Assembly: GCA_028288405.1 (NCBI GenBank)
Contig: JAQBNS010000013.1
Coordinates: 18,180 to 82,179 of the forward strand
DNA length: 64,000 bases
Source: Chitinophagaceae bacterium
Lineage (GTDB): Bacteria; Bacteroidota; Bacteroidia; Cytophagales; Cytophagaceae
Direction of reading: 5' to 3'
Shown: positions 50,276-60,748 of the stretch, in pieces
Layout of the letters: the number at the start of each line of letters is the position of its first letter
Position numbering within the stretch: position 1 is the stretch's first letter
Notes under the pieces: generated by a model
Databases searched by the model: none
What the model was told of the DNA's origin: nothing
Seen by the model: only the letters and a program-made list of their open reading frames with translations
Position numbers and translations under genes: made by a program

Positions 50276-51199
50276 TTATTTCAAAGGAATTTCAAATTGA
50301 ACCAATTCCACAAAATCCTGCACACGGTCTTCGATAGCATCCGGTGTAAGATTTAACAAACGTTCTGTTCCGAATTTTTCTACACAATAGGAAGCCATGG
50401 CAGAACCATGAATGATGGCACGTTTCATATTGGCAAAAGAAATGTCTCTCGTTTGCGCGATGTATCCGATAAAGCCTCCGGCAAAGGTATCGCCGGCACC
50501 GGTTGGATCAAACACATCTTCCAAAGGCAATGCCGGAGCAAAGAATACTTGTTCGTTGTTGAACAACAAAGCCCCGTGTTCTCCTTTTTTTACAATCAAA
50601 TATTTTGGACCCATGGCCAATATTTTTTTCGCCGCTTTCACCAAAGAATACTCTCCTGACAATTGTCTGGCTTCTTCGTCATTGATGGATAATACGTCGA
50701 CCATAGAAATGGTTTTCTTCAATTCATCCAATGCAATTTCCATCCAGAAATTCATGGTGTCCATTACGATCAACTTCGGTCTATTTTTCAAACGCTCGAT
50801 CACCGTACGCTGTACCTGCGGTGACAGGTTGCCCAGCATCAGGTATTCTGTATTTTGATACGCTTCAGGGATGATCGGGTCAAAATCACCCAAAACATTC
50901 AATTCCGTCACCAGGGTATCTCTGGAATTCATGTCGTTGTGGTATCTACCGGACCAGAAAAAAGTCTTCTCGTCTTTTTTAATTTGTAATCCGGCTGTAT
51001 TTACACCGTGGTGGATCAAAAGATCAATGTCTTTTTGAGGAAAGTCACCACCTACTACAGCAACCAAATTGACAGGTTTATGGAAATACGAAGCGGAAAG
51101 CCCGATATAGGTGGCTGCACCGCCTACGATTTTATCTGTTTTGCCAAAGGGGGTTTCGATGGCATCAAAAGCAACTGATCCTACTACTAACAAACTCAT
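50276..51199 (-). CDS. PfkB-family sugar/nucleoside kinase
   Basis: LLVVGSVAFDAIETPFGKTDKIVGGAATYIGLSASYF; DVFDPTGAGDTFAGGFIGY. Confidence 0.93.
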   Translation of the reverse strand: MSLLVVGSVAFDAIETPFGKTDKIVGGAATYIGLSASYFHKPVNLVAVVGGDFPQKDIDLLIHHGVNTAGLQIKKDEKTFFWSGRYHNDMNSRDTLVTELNVLGDFDPIIPEAYQNTEYLMLGNLSPQVQRTVIERLKNRPKLIVMDTMNFWMEIALDELKKTISMVDVLSINDEEARQLSGEYSLVKAAKKILAMGPKYLIVKKGEHGALLFNNEQVFFAPALPLEDVFDPTGAGDTFAGGFIGYIAQTRDISFANMKRAIIHGSAMASYCVEKFGTERLLNLTPDAIEDRVQDFVELVQFEIPLK

Positions 51200-51271
51200 T
51201 TTGAATATTTTTTATTGATTTTAACTATTATATTTAAAGGTAAAAATAGGTATTATAGACTTGAAGAGGAC

Positions 51272-52243
51272 ATGTTAAACAAAATTTATTTTTTAACGCT
51301 AAAGCGTGCATTGCCAGTGATAGCTTTTCTTCTCTCCGCCTTTTTCTATCCTCTTTCAAGTCAGGGTCAGGGTTGCAGTGATGCAGGATTCTGTACCATG
51401 GGAGCCATGAGACCTAATCAGCATTACAGTACCCAAACGAATATCAAACTCCGCAGCATTGAGTTCTCCCAATATATAGGTTACACCAAATTTGATGACC
51501 TGATTCTCAATTATACACTCGACGCCAATGTGTCTGTCGGTAATAAAAATACGATACAGATCAAAGTCCCTTACCAATTCGTTTACGGTAGTTTGGCCAA
51601 TACACACGGCACCGGCGACATCTCGCTTAGTTTTACAAGAAACGTCGTTGCCAAAAGTACTTATCAAGTCAACGTCAGCATCGGTACCAAAATACCAACC
51701 ATGGTTCCCAATCTGAAATCCGATGATGGAAGACCATTGCCAAGCTATTACCAAACCAGTCTCGGGACCTATGACGCGATTGCCGGTATTTCTCTCATCA
51801 CCAGGCAATGGCTCTTCGCTACAGGTTATCAGCAAGCATTGAATGCTGCAGGCAATGAATTTGTATGGGCCGCCTGGACCGGTTCTGACAAGCAGCAACA
51901 AGCGCTTGCCTATCCGGTTTCTAAAGATGTACTCCGCGGAAAAGACGTTATGCTTCGTATAGAACGTAATTTCCGTTCCTCGAAGTTTAATGCTTATGTC
52001 GGATTGCTTGGTATTTATAGACTCACGAAAGACAAAGTATTTTCTCCCACCTTTAAAGAAGTAAGAGAAAAAGATGGTACCACCGGATTAGCCTTAACTG
52101 CTTTAGGAGGCGTAGGGTACAACATCACCGTCAAGACCAGCATCAAAGGGATGTTTGGCTATAAGCTGATGGCACGGGAAACCAACCCCGACGGACTTTC
52201 CAGGGAATGGGTACAAACAATCGGAGTGGAATATAAATTCTAA
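51272..52243 (+). CDS. Putative outer-membrane beta-barrel protein
   Basis: Signal peptide MLNKIYFLTLKRALPVIAFLLSAFFYPLSSQGQ; alternating beta strands; ends with aromatic residue (VEYKF). Confidence 0.7.
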   Translation: MLNKIYFLTLKRALPVIAFLLSAFFYPLSSQGQGCSDAGFCTMGAMRPNQHYSTQTNIKLRSIEFSQYIGYTKFDDLILNYTLDANVSVGNKNTIQIKVPYQFVYGSLANTHGTGDISLSFTRNVVAKSTYQVNVSIGTKIPTMVPNLKSDDGRPLPSYYQTSLGTYDAIAGISLITRQWLFATGYQQALNAAGNEFVWAAWTGSDKQQQALAYPVSKDVLRGKDVMLRIERNFRSSKFNAYVGLLGIYRLTKDKVFSPTFKEVREKDGTTGLALTALGGVGYNITVKTSIKGMFGYKLMARETNPDGLSREWVQTIGVEYKF

Positions 52244-52245
52244 AC

Positions 52246-54948
52246 GTGTCGATCATGAAATTTAATTTTTACATACTCCTCGTTTTTTGTTTGCCGGTTT
52301 CATGGATTCAGGCACAATCGCAAGAACGCAATCTTCAACAAGCAGACTCTTTATTTTGGGCCGGTAATTATCAGGAAAGTCAAACATACTACCTGAAAGT
52401 AGCGGACCAGGCCGGCAAAAAGAACAGTGTCGTGTATTTTGCAGCTATACAAAAACAAGCAGAATGTCAGGTCAGACAAGGCCTGTTTGAAGACGCAGAG
52501 ACATTGCTGCAACAAGCGTTGCTGGAATGTCCGTCCAATGAGGTTGCACAGAAAGCAAGCTTATTGAATACCCTGGGACTTTCTAAAATCGGGCAAGGGG
52601 CATACGAAGAAGCAGAAGATGTTTTGAATAAAAGCATTGCCTTAACTAGTAATGATAAAAATTTAAAGCCGGCTCTGGCAGAAAGTTACAATCACCTTAG
52701 CATTTTGTACTGGACCACAGCCAACAATGAAAAAGCAATGGAATATGCGTTGCAGGCTCTTCAACTTCGTCAAACCATTTATGGAGAGCAATCCGCTATC
52801 ACTGCAGGATCTTACATGAACCTCGGTTTGATCTATCAACACAACGATCCGGAACAAGCGATTGTCTATTACGACAAAGCCATTGCGATTTACACCGCTG
52901 TATTCCAATCCAATCATCCACTCATCGCGAGTGCATTGATCAATAAAGGAATTGTTTACCAAAACGAACAAACGTATAATTCTTCCTTGTCTCAATTCGA
53001 AAAAGCATTGGCCATCATTGAGTCTTCTGTAGGGAAAAAACATATTAATTATGCCTTCACACTTTCGCATATTGGGAATGTGTATCTGCAAACAGGCAAA
53101 GTTGAAAAAGCAGAACAGTATCAATTGGAAGCTTTGTCCATTTTTACGGCCAACGTTGGTAACCGTCACCCGGAGGTAGCCGAGTGTTACAATGAATTGG
53201 CCGCTATTGAATTGCAAAAAAAGAAATACAAAAAATCGCTCTCCTATTACCAACAAGCACTCGTTGCCAATTCTTTTAAATTCAGCAATGAAAAAATATA
53301 TTCAAATCCTTCTACCGAAGATGTCATCCATTCGGACTTGATGCTGAATACTTTTCTTTTAAAAGCGCAGGCCCTGGAAGAAAAACATGTGAAGAAAGAT
53401 TTAAAAGTGAAAGACCTGCAATTTGCACTTAGCACCTTACAAAGCGCAGATACTTTATCCGAAAGCATTCGTCATAAACGCACCAATAAAAAAGACAAAG
53501 TAGAATTAGGTAAACTCACCAATGATATTTATGAACACGCCATTCACCTTTGCTTCATGCTTTCTGAAATCACGCTGCACAAACAGGCTTATTATGCTCA
53601 AGGATTTTTGTTTTCAGAAAAGAACAAAGCCGCTGTCTTGCTCGAAGCCATATCAGATGCCAAAGCCAAGTCTTTCTCTGGCTTGCCTGATTCCCTGTTG
53701 AAAAAAGAAAGCGAAATCAAAAAGCGTATCGCCTACGGAGAACAGCTACTCAAAAAAGCAGAGTCTGAAACAGACAAAACACAATGGCGTTCTTTTGTAT
53801 TGAAAGAAAACAGGTTGTATGAAAACTACATTGAACAATTGGAAAAAGATTTTCCTTCTTACTACAACTTGAAATACAAAAAGAATACCCTTACCGCAAA
53901 AGAACTGCAGGCTCTATTACCGGATAGTACAGCATTGTTTCATTATTTTGTTTCTGACAAATACGAAGAAGTCTATTTGTTTGTATTGGATCCTAAAAAA
54001 TTAAAAATAGTGCGTAAGGTAAAAGACGCGAACCTGGACAAACAATTAATAGCCTGGAGAAACAGTATTCGTTATCGTATGCAGGATCAGTACATCGACT
54101 TCGGCAATGAGTTGAGTACACAACTCTTGCCTTCCAAATTACCTGCTCATACATCACTCGTCATTATTCCTGATGGCCGACTCAGTTCCACTCCTTTCGA
54201 AGCGCTATTTACCAGCGAAGCAAAAGCAGAATGTGAATTACCCTTATTATTAAAAAAAGCAGCGATCTCCTATAACTACAGTGCTTCTTTGTATTTGGAA
54301 AGTTTAAAGAAAAGTAAAACACAATGTGCAACGGGCAATGTACTTTTATGTGCACCCATTACCTTCAACGGGAAAATCAATAATCTTCCGGGCACTCAAA
54401 AGGAAGTAGAAGGCCTTTCCTCTTCTTTCACCAATAAAGGATTTATTGTTCGTTCTTTTTTAAATGAACAAGCAAGTGAAAGTGCATTAAAAAAAGCAAG
54501 TGATAAAGAATGGGCATACATACACTTGGCGACTCACGGATTAGTCAATGAAAATGATCCTGATATGTCCAAGATTATTTTACAAGGCAATAAAGAGGAA
54601 GATGGTGATTTACATTCCGGAGAAATATACACCTTGAATCTAAAATCAGAACTCATCACGCTCTCCGCTTGCCAAACCGGTTTAGGAAAAGTAACAAAAG
54701 GGGAAGGATTGATCGGCTTATCAAGAGCCTTGCTTTATGCGGGAGCCAATAACATTATTGTATCACTTTGGAGTGTTTCAGATCAGGCCACCTTACAATT
54801 GATGACGAATCTTTACAACAATATTCTGAATGACACCAACTGCATCAGTTACGCCAAAGCACTGCAGAAAGCAAAATTGGAACTGTTAAAAAACAAAGAA
54901 CTGAGCGAGCCTTATTTTTGGGCGCCGTTTATATTAGTGGGAAAATAG
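52246..54948 (+). CDS. Exported TPR-CHAT (caspase-like) protein
   Basis: Signal peptide; TPR units (LAESYNHLSILYWTTANNEKAMEYALQALQL); CHAT His HLATHG and Cys LSACQTG with GEGLIGLSRALLYAGANNIIVSLWSVSD. Confidence 0.93.
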   Translation: MSIMKFNFYILLVFCLPVSWIQAQSQERNLQQADSLFWAGNYQESQTYYLKVADQAGKKNSVVYFAAIQKQAECQVRQGLFEDAETLLQQALLECPSNEVAQKASLLNTLGLSKIGQGAYEEAEDVLNKSIALTSNDKNLKPALAESYNHLSILYWTTANNEKAMEYALQALQLRQTIYGEQSAITAGSYMNLGLIYQHNDPEQAIVYYDKAIAIYTAVFQSNHPLIASALINKGIVYQNEQTYNSSLSQFEKALAIIESSVGKKHINYAFTLSHIGNVYLQTGKVEKAEQYQLEALSIFTANVGNRHPEVAECYNELAAIELQKKKYKKSLSYYQQALVANSFKFSNEKIYSNPSTEDVIHSDLMLNTFLLKAQALEEKHVKKDLKVKDLQFALSTLQSADTLSESIRHKRTNKKDKVELGKLTNDIYEHAIHLCFMLSEITLHKQAYYAQGFLFSEKNKAAVLLEAISDAKAKSFSGLPDSLLKKESEIKKRIAYGEQLLKKAESETDKTQWRSFVLKENRLYENYIEQLEKDFPSYYNLKYKKNTLTAKELQALLPDSTALFHYFVSDKYEEVYLFVLDPKKLKIVRKVKDANLDKQLIAWRNSIRYRMQDQYIDFGNELSTQLLPSKLPAHTSLVIIPDGRLSSTPFEALFTSEAKAECELPLLLKKAAISYNYSASLYLESLKKSKTQCATGNVLLCAPITFNGKINNLPGTQKEVEGLSSSFTNKGFIVRSFLNEQASESALKKASDKEWAYIHLATHGLVNENDPDMSKIILQGNKEEDGDLHSGEIYTLNLKSELITLSACQTGLGKVTKGEGLIGLSRALLYAGANNIIVSLWSVSDQATLQLMTNLYNNILNDTNCISYAKALQKAKLELLKNKELSEPYFWAPFILVGK

Positions 54949-55022
54949 TGGTTAGTCGTTAGACGTTAGTGGTTAGTTTTGTAAAAGTGAACTAATGACT
55001 AACGTCTAACCACTAACGACTA
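54946..55022. repeat. Paired heptad arrays between convergent genes, both starting at stop codons
   Basis: Plus: TAGtggt tagtcgt tagacgt tagtggt tagtttt. Minus: TAGtcgt tagtggt tagacgt tagtcat tagttca. Confidence 0.92.
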
Positions 55023-56192
55023 ATCTATCATCGCCATCCTCGTAAACGGTTTCGTCTGATCAAAGATGTAACGGTACGTCACATGTGTTTTACGGATTGA
55101 GCCGCCTGCAGATTCTGCCACACGCATCATCTTGGGATTAAAATCACCGATCCAGTTCATTTCAAATTCTGTATAGCGTTTCATCGGTTGTATCTTTTTG
55201 GCAGCAGCCATTACGATAGCGCCTTCCAGGCCACGTCCCTGGAACTCCGGAATGACGCCAAAGGCCACACCAAACATTTTTTTACACGCACCTGTCCATT
55301 TGTAATACAAGAATTTCAATTTCGCGATGATATCCCACTTGCCTTTCAGCTTGCCGTTTAGGTTTTTAAACAATTGATTCAATTCAGGAATCATGATAAA
55401 AAAAGCGGTAGGTTCTTCTTTGTAATAAGCAAACCAAATGATCTCTTCATCCAGCACAGGCTTTAACTGATTCATGATCGACATGGCTTGTGCTTTCGGC
55501 ATCTCACGCACACCGGCATGCTTTGCCCAGGCCTTGTTATAGATGTAACGGAAATCTTCTGCGTATTTTTCGAGTTGATTTTTTTTGATGTGTTCAAAAT
55601 GAAACAAAGGATCACGCGCAATACGATCCGCCTTTTGTTGGTACATTTCCGGAAGCTGACCGACTACCGGTCGCCAGTACGTGTATTGTTGAAAATACTC
55701 TTTGAAACCATAGTTTTCAAAAAGTGCTTTGTAATACTTATGATGATACGGCATGCAATAGTTGGGTTCGTAAAACCCGTCTACCAGCAATCCCCACCAT
55801 TTATCGCGTTCCCCAAAATTGATCGGTCCATCCATAGCCTCCATGCCTCGTTCTTCCAACCATTTTTTGGACGTATCAAACAACAACTTCGCAGCAGTGG
55901 TATTGTCTATGCATTCAAAAAAACCCATACCACCGGTAGTGTATTCAGACGTTTTCGCGGTTTTTTTATTGATAAATGCCGCTACCCTGCCAATGGCTTG
56001 CTGTTTGTCGTTGTACAATACCCAACGCGTACATTCACCATGCCTGAAAAACTTATTGATTTCCGGATCAAAAATATCTTCTATGTCACTGTCCAAAGGA
56101 CGTATCCAATTCGGGTCGCTTTTATAGAGTTCAACAGGAAATAGAAGAAAATCTTTTATTTCGGAAGAGGTTTTAACTTCTTTGAGTGTCAT
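55020..56192 (-). CDS. GNAT-like hypothetical protein
   Basis: Start reset to MTLKEVKTSSEIKDFLLFPVELYKSDPNWIRP; GVIPEFQGRGLEGAIVMAAAKK. Confidence 0.75.
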   Translation of the reverse strand: MTLKEVKTSSEIKDFLLFPVELYKSDPNWIRPLDSDIEDIFDPEINKFFRHGECTRWVLYNDKQQAIGRVAAFINKKTAKTSEYTTGGMGFFECIDNTTAAKLLFDTSKKWLEERGMEAMDGPINFGERDKWWGLLVDGFYEPNYCMPYHHKYYKALFENYGFKEYFQQYTYWRPVVGQLPEMYQQKADRIARDPLFHFEHIKKNQLEKYAEDFRYIYNKAWAKHAGVREMPKAQAMSIMNQLKPVLDEEIIWFAYYKEEPTAFFIMIPELNQLFKNLNGKLKGKWDIIAKLKFLYYKWTGACKKMFGVAFGVIPEFQGRGLEGAIVMAAAKKIQPMKRYTEFEMNWIGDFNPKMMRVAESAGGSIRKTHVTYRYIFDQTKPFTRMAMID

Positions 56193-56351
56193 TTTACAAG
56201 GAATAATACACGAGGGACGAATATAGCGATTCCTGATTTTATAAATAACTCCGTTTCTCAGCAATTAAGGGCATTTTTAGAATTTGTAAATCCTTTATTG
56301 TTAGCCTAATGCTGATTCAGTGTTAATAATCTGCATTTTTTTTTGTGATTG

Positions 56352-56383
56352 TTTTGCAAATAATAAAAAAGCCCCTACATTTG
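56352..56383 (+). promoter_or_regulatory. Bacteroidota promoter for tRNA-Val
   Basis: ttttg, 19-nt spacer, tacatttg (TAnnTTTG). Confidence 0.7.
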
Positions 56384-56396
56384 CACACCCTATTAC

Positions 56397-56471
56397 GGGA
56401 GCTTAGCTCAGCTGGTTCAGAGCATCTGCCTTACAAGCAGAGGGTCACTGGTTCGAACCCAGTAGCTCCCA
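56397..56471 (+). tRNA. tRNA-Val (anticodon TAC)
   Basis: GGGAGCT...AGCTCCC acceptor stem; anticodon arm ctgcc-ttacaa-gcag; T-loop GGTTCGAACCC; no encoded CCA. Confidence 0.95.
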
Positions 56472-56540
56472 CATTAAAAGGTTTCAGACTTTAAAAGTTT
56501 GGAACCTTTTTTTATTTTCACACATTCCAACTCAATTTTT

Positions 56541-58091
56541 ATGTCTTCACTAAAAACCTTCCTACTTATCTTTTGTTTGAGCTTCCATTCAGCAATCTCT
56601 CAAGAGAATATTCATGTAACATGGGGAAATCCATTCGGCGTAGATATGCTTGATCGGCTGAACGTATCGTATCTGGGAAACGATAATGAAGGCTCTTTCG
56701 TTGTTTTTAGAAATCAAGAATCAAACTACGGATCTAATGAAAAAGCCTACTTTTGCAAAATAGATGCTAAAGGAGAGATCATTCTACAAACAGACTTATT
56801 GGTAAAGTATAATAATGATAAACACGCCAAATACGAGGGCGTATTTAATATCAAAGGCAACATGTACCTGTTCACATCTTTTTGGGACAGAGCTTCACAA
56901 ACCGCTTACATATGGGCGAATAAAATTGACAGTAAAGGAAATCTAATAATGCCTTCTATTGAATTGTCAAAGCAAAATACAGCATTCGATAATTTTGATT
57001 TCCGTCTTTCTCAAGACTCATCCTACCTTGTCTTTAGAAAAGGCCAGCTCTTTAAAGTGTTTGACAAAGATTTATCGGAACGTTGGAGCAAGCAAATAAT
57101 ACTTCCCTATTCCAATGCTAAAATCCGAGAACTTCACAACTACTCTCTTTCCAATAAAAACGTTTTACATATCATGTGCCGTTTCAGCTTATTAGGAGAA
57201 GGCAATACAGATAATAAAAAACCTACTGAATACTTTTATAATATTTCTAATTTTAATTTAGAAACAGATCAGCAAACAGAATATTTACCAAAAATTGATT
57301 CGGCCTTTTTATCCGGACTATCACTGGAATTAGATGGTAATAGCAATTTAATTTTAGCAGGCTTTTATTCTCTCTCCAATAAACAAGTTAAGCCAATGGG
57401 TGAGTATGAATATTATTATTCTTCCGGTCTTTTTTTCAAAAAGTATGATCCTATGACTGACAAAGAGATCATAGCTGTTCAGTACCCCTATACTGCTGAT
57501 GTTTTGAGACAACTTGTTTCTGACAAAAAAACAGATTCAGGAGAAGAAGTCCTTTGGGGACTTTCGATGGAGAATATAAAATTCAGGGCAGACGGAAGTA
57601 TAATACTGGTAGCACAAAAAACTCATACGCATGCCCTCACGAGTAATGGCAGTATAAGTGGTGCCAGCTATCAGTTTGAACAACTGATAACTGCTAGTCT
57701 GGACAACAAGGGTGCGTTAGTTTGGATGAGAGTGATCCCCACCCTTCATAGTTCAATGAGAAGTTACAATCTTCGCTATTATTCATACTTATTAGGTGTC
57801 ACCAATTCATCGGTGTATTTTATTTACAATGAAAATCCAAGAAATGCTACCATTGTTGATCCGAGAGACTATGTGTACATGGATGAACCAACAAAATGTA
57901 TGACCTCTATGGTAAAAATAGATTCATCGGGTACTGTGACGAAGGAACGTATTTTTGAAAACATGAATAAAAAAGAAATCACTTACCTGGAACCAACTTA
58001 TTCAATACCAGTAAATAATACGAGATACATTATACTCTCTTCCAGCAGTAGTATAAGCAAAATTGGGCTTCTTGATTTTTCAGATCATTGA
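56541..58091 (+). CDS. Hypothetical secreted protein
   Basis: Start reset to MSSLKTFLLIFCLSFHSAISQ; beta-rich, no recognised domain. Confidence 0.75.
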   Translation: MSSLKTFLLIFCLSFHSAISQENIHVTWGNPFGVDMLDRLNVSYLGNDNEGSFVVFRNQESNYGSNEKAYFCKIDAKGEIILQTDLLVKYNNDKHAKYEGVFNIKGNMYLFTSFWDRASQTAYIWANKIDSKGNLIMPSIELSKQNTAFDNFDFRLSQDSSYLVFRKGQLFKVFDKDLSERWSKQIILPYSNAKIRELHNYSLSNKNVLHIMCRFSLLGEGNTDNKKPTEYFYNISNFNLETDQQTEYLPKIDSAFLSGLSLELDGNSNLILAGFYSLSNKQVKPMGEYEYYYSSGLFFKKYDPMTDKEIIAVQYPYTADVLRQLVSDKKTDSGEEVLWGLSMENIKFRADGSIILVAQKTHTHALTSNGSISGASYQFEQLITASLDNKGALVWMRVIPTLHSSMRSYNLRYYSYLLGVTNSSVYFIYNENPRNATIVDPRDYVYMDEPTKCMTSMVKIDSSGTVTKERIFENMNKKEITYLEPTYSIPVNNTRYIILSSSSSISKIGLLDFSDH

Positions 58092-58186
58092 TCAGAGTCT
58101 AACGAAATTAAAAAATTACTAAAAAACACCTAAATAGAAGCAAGTCATACGTTTAGATTTTATATCTTTCAGTTAAAGTTAACCTT

Positions 58187-60676
58187 GTGAAGTCCGTTAA
58201 GATCATAGGCCGTATTTTTCTGATATTCCTGGTTATACTAGGAACGATGCTTGTTGGCTTTATGCTCTTTTTTGAACAGATTAAAAGTTCCCTCATCCAG
58301 CAAGGCGTTGAAAAGATCAACCAGCAATTGCTGTCCAAAGTAGAAGTAGACCCCAATATTGAACTCAGCCTTTTCGAAGACTTCCCTAACGTCACCCTTA
58401 TTTTCCACGAGGTAAAAATCTATGAGCCCGGAGATCAAAAAGATCCTTTGATTCTGGCTTCTATGGAAAAACTATCCCTGGGTTTTAATGTCATCGATGT
58501 AGTCTTCTACAAAAAATACAGCCTGGAAAAAGCATACTTGTTCAATGGTACAGTATTGCCCGGTATCAAAGCCGATGGAGAACCCAATTACAACATTTTC
58601 AAACCCAGCGATTCCAAGACGTCAACTGAATCTATCGATGTCAATATCAAAAGCATTATCCTTCAAAATGTTTCTTGTTCTTATTTCAACAAACTCAGCG
58701 GACAAGCTTATGAGTTTTCTTTGAATAAAGCGCAAGCCACTTTCAAGGTGCATAACGATACTTATAACATTGGCCTTGACGGATCAGTGACAGTGAATGG
58801 CATTACCGTAAGTGATAATACTTATTTTGAAAATAAGAAAATCAAACTGCGGGGCGAAATGTCTTACAACAACGAAGACGGCGCTTTAACACTTGGCACA
58901 ACCACTGTTTCCATCAATGAGAGTGTATACAAAATAGAAGGAGATGTGCATACCAAAGAAGAAGAACTGGAACTGCATGTCACCTCCAAGACCGGTGAAA
59001 TTGCTACGTTACTCTCTCTCTTACCCACAGAAAATTCCGATTGGGTAAAACGCTACCAGAATAAAGGAGACGTTTATTTCGATGCAGCCATCCAGGGAAA
59101 ATACGACCAATACAATACGCCATCCATCGATATCTTGTTTGGCTTTGAGAATACAGAGATCACCAATCCGGAAGGAGGGCAAAGCATTAAACAAGCAGTC
59201 CTCAAAGGGAAGTTCAGCAACGGCGCTTCACATTCTTCGAAGACCTCTTATATAGAAATAGAACAGTTTGAAGGCACCTTGAACAACAATCCTATTCGCG
59301 GCTCTTTCAAGCTTACCGACCTGTCAGATCCTTACCTGGTGATCAAAGCAGAACTCAAACAAAACCTGAAAGACCTGGTTTCGTTTTTCCCTATTGATGG
59401 TGTGGATTCATTGGAAGGTAAAGTCTCTCTCAGTTTTGACTTTGAAGGATTGGTAAGGAACCTGAAGAAAAGAGAAGACCTGGAAAAAATCACCACTGCG
59501 GGTGAAGCTCAAATTGAAGACGGTGCGATGTACCTGCGTTCCATTCGTAAAAGTTTTAAAAACATATCTGCCGATTTTATTTTCAACAATACAGACATCT
59601 CGATCAATAGTTTGAGTTTCCGTACACCAAAGTCAGACATCGCCGTCAATGGAATGATCAAAAACGTTTTGCGCAAATTAATACTTGGCAAAGGCAGTAT
59701 ACTGGTGGAAGGCTCCTTGCATTCAGACAAATTGGTGTACGAAGATTTTATACTTCCCGCTCCATCAGGAAAAACAAATGGCGAATCGTCCATGACTTCA
59801 CTGATGTTGTTTTTAGATTGCGACATCCGGCAATTGCATGTCAATAACCTGCACGCCAAACAGGTGAAAGGAATGTTGTCTTACAACGACTCCTTATTAT
59901 TGTTCTCCAATGCCACGATGAATACTGCAGGAGGAGAAGTAGCAGGAAATGCCATCATGAAAATCAAATTGCCTCATCGTTCCAGGTACCTCACCCTCGA
60001 CCTGGCCTTCAATGACATTTACATCGATAGCTTATTAAGAGACTTTAAAGACTTTGATCAAACATTCATTTCCCACAAAAACTTATCGGGAAGACTTTTC
60101 GGTAAAGCGGACATCTTTTTTATTCTCAATCCTGACGGCAAGATTGTAACAGAAAGTATACTGGCCAGCATCGACATGGACATTTCGGAAGGACGCCTGC
60201 GCAACTTTGAACCCATGAAAGCCTTGTCACGCTTTGCGGAAGAGGACCAACTCAACGATGTACGTTTCTCCAAACTGACCAATCAATTCCTGATCAAAAA
60301 TAAAGTCATTACGATTCCCAACATGGTATTGAAATCCAATGTGTGCGACATTGAATTATCCGGCACACATGATTTCGACAACCGCTTCAAATACCATTTG
60401 AAAGTGCCTCTGAAAAATCTCAGCAAGAAAAAACAAAAAGAAGCGGAAGACAAAGACGCCTCTGAAAGCGGGTTGCTCGGCAAAACGAATCTATTCATCA
60501 TCATCGAAGGACAAGGGGATCAGTTTGAAGTGAAATTTGACAAGAAACGCTTGGGCAAGAAAATAGCAGAGGACTTGAAGAAAGAAAAAGAAGAATTAAA
60601 AAATGCTTTCAAAAACGAAGAGCCTGAAATCAAACACAGCAAAGTGAATGACGAAGAGTTTTTTGAGTTTGACTAA
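58187..60676 (+). CDS. AsmA-family protein
   Basis: GTG start; VKIIGRIFLIFLVILGTMLVGFMLFF N-terminal TM; LSLFEDFPNVTLIFHEVKI; long beta-rich body; C-terminal AsmA-like region. Confidence 0.85.
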   Translation: MKSVKIIGRIFLIFLVILGTMLVGFMLFFEQIKSSLIQQGVEKINQQLLSKVEVDPNIELSLFEDFPNVTLIFHEVKIYEPGDQKDPLILASMEKLSLGFNVIDVVFYKKYSLEKAYLFNGTVLPGIKADGEPNYNIFKPSDSKTSTESIDVNIKSIILQNVSCSYFNKLSGQAYEFSLNKAQATFKVHNDTYNIGLDGSVTVNGITVSDNTYFENKKIKLRGEMSYNNEDGALTLGTTTVSINESVYKIEGDVHTKEEELELHVTSKTGEIATLLSLLPTENSDWVKRYQNKGDVYFDAAIQGKYDQYNTPSIDILFGFENTEITNPEGGQSIKQAVLKGKFSNGASHSSKTSYIEIEQFEGTLNNNPIRGSFKLTDLSDPYLVIKAELKQNLKDLVSFFPIDGVDSLEGKVSLSFDFEGLVRNLKKREDLEKITTAGEAQIEDGAMYLRSIRKSFKNISADFIFNNTDISINSLSFRTPKSDIAVNGMIKNVLRKLILGKGSILVEGSLHSDKLVYEDFILPAPSGKTNGESSMTSLMLFLDCDIRQLHVNNLHAKQVKGMLSYNDSLLLFSNATMNTAGGEVAGNAIMKIKLPHRSRYLTLDLAFNDIYIDSLLRDFKDFDQTFISHKNLSGRLFGKADIFFILNPDGKIVTESILASIDMDISEGRLRNFEPMKALSRFAEEDQLNDVRFSKLTNQFLIKNKVITIPNMVLKSNVCDIELSGTHDFDNRFKYHLKVPLKNLSKKKQKEAEDKDASESGLLGKTNLFIIIEGQGDQFEVKFDKKRLGKKIAEDLKKEKEELKNAFKNEEPEIKHSKVNDEEFFEFD

Positions 60677-60681
60677 ACATA

Positions 60682-60742
60682 GGGACGAGCCAGGAGCTAG
60701 GAGGTACGCTCTATTCGTACCTCCTAGCTCCTGGCTCGTCCC
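60682..60742. terminator. 27-bp perfect inverted repeat of the gaggtac/gagccag heptad family
   Basis: gggacgagccaggagctaggaggtacg ctctatt cgtacctcctagctcctggctcgtccc, between convergent genes. Confidence 0.95.
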
Positions 60743-60748
60743 TTATAA

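Noticed and set aside
52663-53256. 197-aa minus ORF
   Set aside because: Antisense to the TPR region of the CHAT gene.
55488-56144. 218-aa + ORF
   Set aside because: Antisense to the GNAT-like gene, which has coherent family features.
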